A stretch of 64,000 bases of DNA from Croceibacterium soli (GTDB lineage: Bacteria > Pseudomonadota > Alphaproteobacteria > Sphingomonadales > Sphingomonadaceae): the NCBI RefSeq assembly GCF_009828065.1, contig NZ_WTYK01000002.1, positions 248,001 through 312,000 of the forward strand. The letters are read 5' to 3'. The notes beneath the pieces are model-generated. The model did no database searches. It saw nothing but the letters and a program-made list of their open reading frames with translations, and had not been told where the DNA came from. Both the position numbers and the translations under genes were made by a program. Of the stretch, positions 63,231 through 64,000 are shown piece after piece; within the stretch, counting starts at the first letter, position 1; each line of letters opens with the position of its first letter.

Positions 63231-63670
63231 ATCGGCACCTCGAGCCCGGCTTCTTGCCAACGCACGGCAACGCTGCTGCCCGGCTCGTCGCTGCGGTGGC
63301 GCGGCAGGCCTTTCGTATCGAGCCAGGCTTCGTGCAGGCTCTCGGCGCCGGAATGCTCGGTCGAGACGAACGGCGCGGGATCGTCGAACGAGCCGACGGT
63401 GAGATCCATCCGCGGGCTCTCGTTGTAGGCGAAGCCCAGCGGCGTACCGCACTCGCTGCAGAATGGCCGCCTTGCGACCGCGGACGACGCGTACCAGTCA
63501 GGCTCGCGCTCCCAAGCGACGTCCGCTTTCGCAAGGTTCTTGAACGCGATCGAGACGCCGCCGGTCGCCCGCTGGCACATCCGGCAGTGGCACAGATAAG
63601 CTTCGCCGTCCGCGACCTGCGCCTTGTAGCGCACCCGTCCGCACTGGCATCCGCCGGTCATCTCTCGCAT
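63227..63670 (-). CDS. GFA family (glutathione-dependent formaldehyde-activating-like) protein
   Basis: A 147-residue protein with CQCGRVRY, CHCRMCQRATG and FCSECGTPLGF, the cysteine motifs that bind zinc in GFA proteins. Members add glutathione to formaldehyde or act on related thiol adducts; the role here is unproven. ATG 63670 or 63661 could start it. Coupled to the following hydrolase gene. Confidence 0.88.
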   Translation of the reverse strand: MREMTGGCQCGRVRYKAQVADGEAYLCHCRMCQRATGGVSIAFKNLAKADVAWEREPDWYASSAVARRPFCSECGTPLGFAYNESPRMDLTVGSFDDPAPFVSTEHSGAESLHEAWLDTKGLPRHRSDEPGSSVAVRWQEAGLEVPM

Positions 63671-63709
63671 CGCGCCGTTCCTTCTACCCCGGGACGGCCT
63701 GCTAACGCG

Positions 63710-64000
63710 TCACCCCTTCTTGAGGTGACGCCGCCCCAGCAACTCGGCTATCTGCACCGCGTTCAGCGCGGCGCCCTTGCGCAGGTTGTCCGACACGCAC
63801 CACAGCGACAGGCCGTTCTCGACCGTCGGGTCCTGGCGGACGCGGCTGATGAAGGTGGCGTTGTCGCCGACGCATTCCACCGGCGTGACGTATCCGCCGT
63901 CCTCGCGCTTGTCGATGAGCATTACCCCCGGCGCCTCGCGCAGGATGTTCATCGCTTCCTCGGCCGAGATGTCGCGCTCGAACTCGATGTTGATCGATTC
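63710..64000 (-). CDS. asd: Aspartate-semialdehyde dehydrogenase, C-terminal part, cut by window edge
   Basis: The frame enters at the right edge with ESINIEFERDISAEEAMNIL and ends in WCVSDNLRKGAALNAVQIAELL, the conserved C-terminal substrate/NADP region of Asd, which makes aspartate semialdehyde for lysine, methionine, threonine and diaminopimelate. The N-terminal NADP domain and catalytic Cys are outside the window. Confidence 0.93.
   Translation of the reverse strand, partial: ESINIEFERDISAEEAMNILREAPGVMLIDKREDGGYVTPVECVGDNATFISRVRQDPTVENGLSLWCVSDNLRKGAALNAVQIAELLGRRHLKKG

Overview
The window is high-GC, densely coded alphaproteobacterial DNA, most likely from a Sphingomonadales genome (Erythrobacteraceae or Sphingomonadaceae). 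This is inferred from gene content and from the repeat families scattered between genes (dispersed palindromes ending in CGTCAYCC...GGATCCA, and TTCGTCCTGAGC...GAAGGAC motifs). No tRNA, rRNA, CRISPR array or integrase gene was seen.

Layout. 1-7.3 kb: rsmB (cut by the window edge) and guaB, a DUF2200 protein, a zinc-ribbon protein next to a 3-hydroxybutyrate dehydrogenase and a decayed second copy of it, a YpfJ metallopeptidase, and a BlaR1/BlaI-like pair with two spaced operators. 7.4-19.5 kb: an FMN-dependent L-lactate dehydrogenase, a tandem repeat array, sdhCDA without an adjacent sdhB, an SDR / B3 metallo-beta-lactamase / prmA / DUF2459 string of overlapping genes, an AI-2E transporter, and a Met/His-rich outer-membrane protein with a DUF2946 partner. 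19.7-27.8 kb: a DNA-repair string recN-DUF559-GNAT-ligA-lipoprotein, then PilZ, bamD, and a coupled 2H-phosphoesterase-like/HAD pair. 27.9-36 kb: a five-PAS GGDEF-EAL protein, DUF6152, a Crp/Fnr regulator, a divergent CmcJ-like oxidoreductase/methyltransferase pair and an HTH protein. 36.2-41 kb: an accessory region holding an HNH nuclease with an AT-rich 586-residue partner, a DUF2283 antitoxin-like pair, a Flp pilin, and two extra copies of the lepA 3' end beside lepA itself. 42.8-55 kb: a membrane PAS-GGDEF-EAL-PilZ protein, ferredoxin reductase, dnaN, fabG, fabD, ldcA and mpl (peptidoglycan recycling), and a DUF808 membrane protein. 55-64 kb: a LuxR-type regulator, rpsF-rpsR-rplI, an SDR, AMP nucleosidase, an M2 peptidase, a hydrolase/GFA pair and the 3' end of asd.

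The most unusual feature is a recurring arrangement of a small nuclease-fold gene tightly enclosed by inverted repeats and lodged exactly between the stop codon of one housekeeping gene and the next gene. Two cases carry GxxExxY-family genes (47000-47458 and 49531-49984, the second inside the fab operon); their repeats are built from CGCAGAG-like units and supply the Shine-Dalgarno. A third carries a DUF559 (Vsr-like) gene between CCCCCTCCTCT palindromes (23177-23755); gene-less copies of that palindrome pair occur elsewhere, one forming the start of the metallo-beta-lactamase signal peptide. The second notable structure is the repeated lepA 3' end, which looks like an insertion hotspot for small accessory cassettes.
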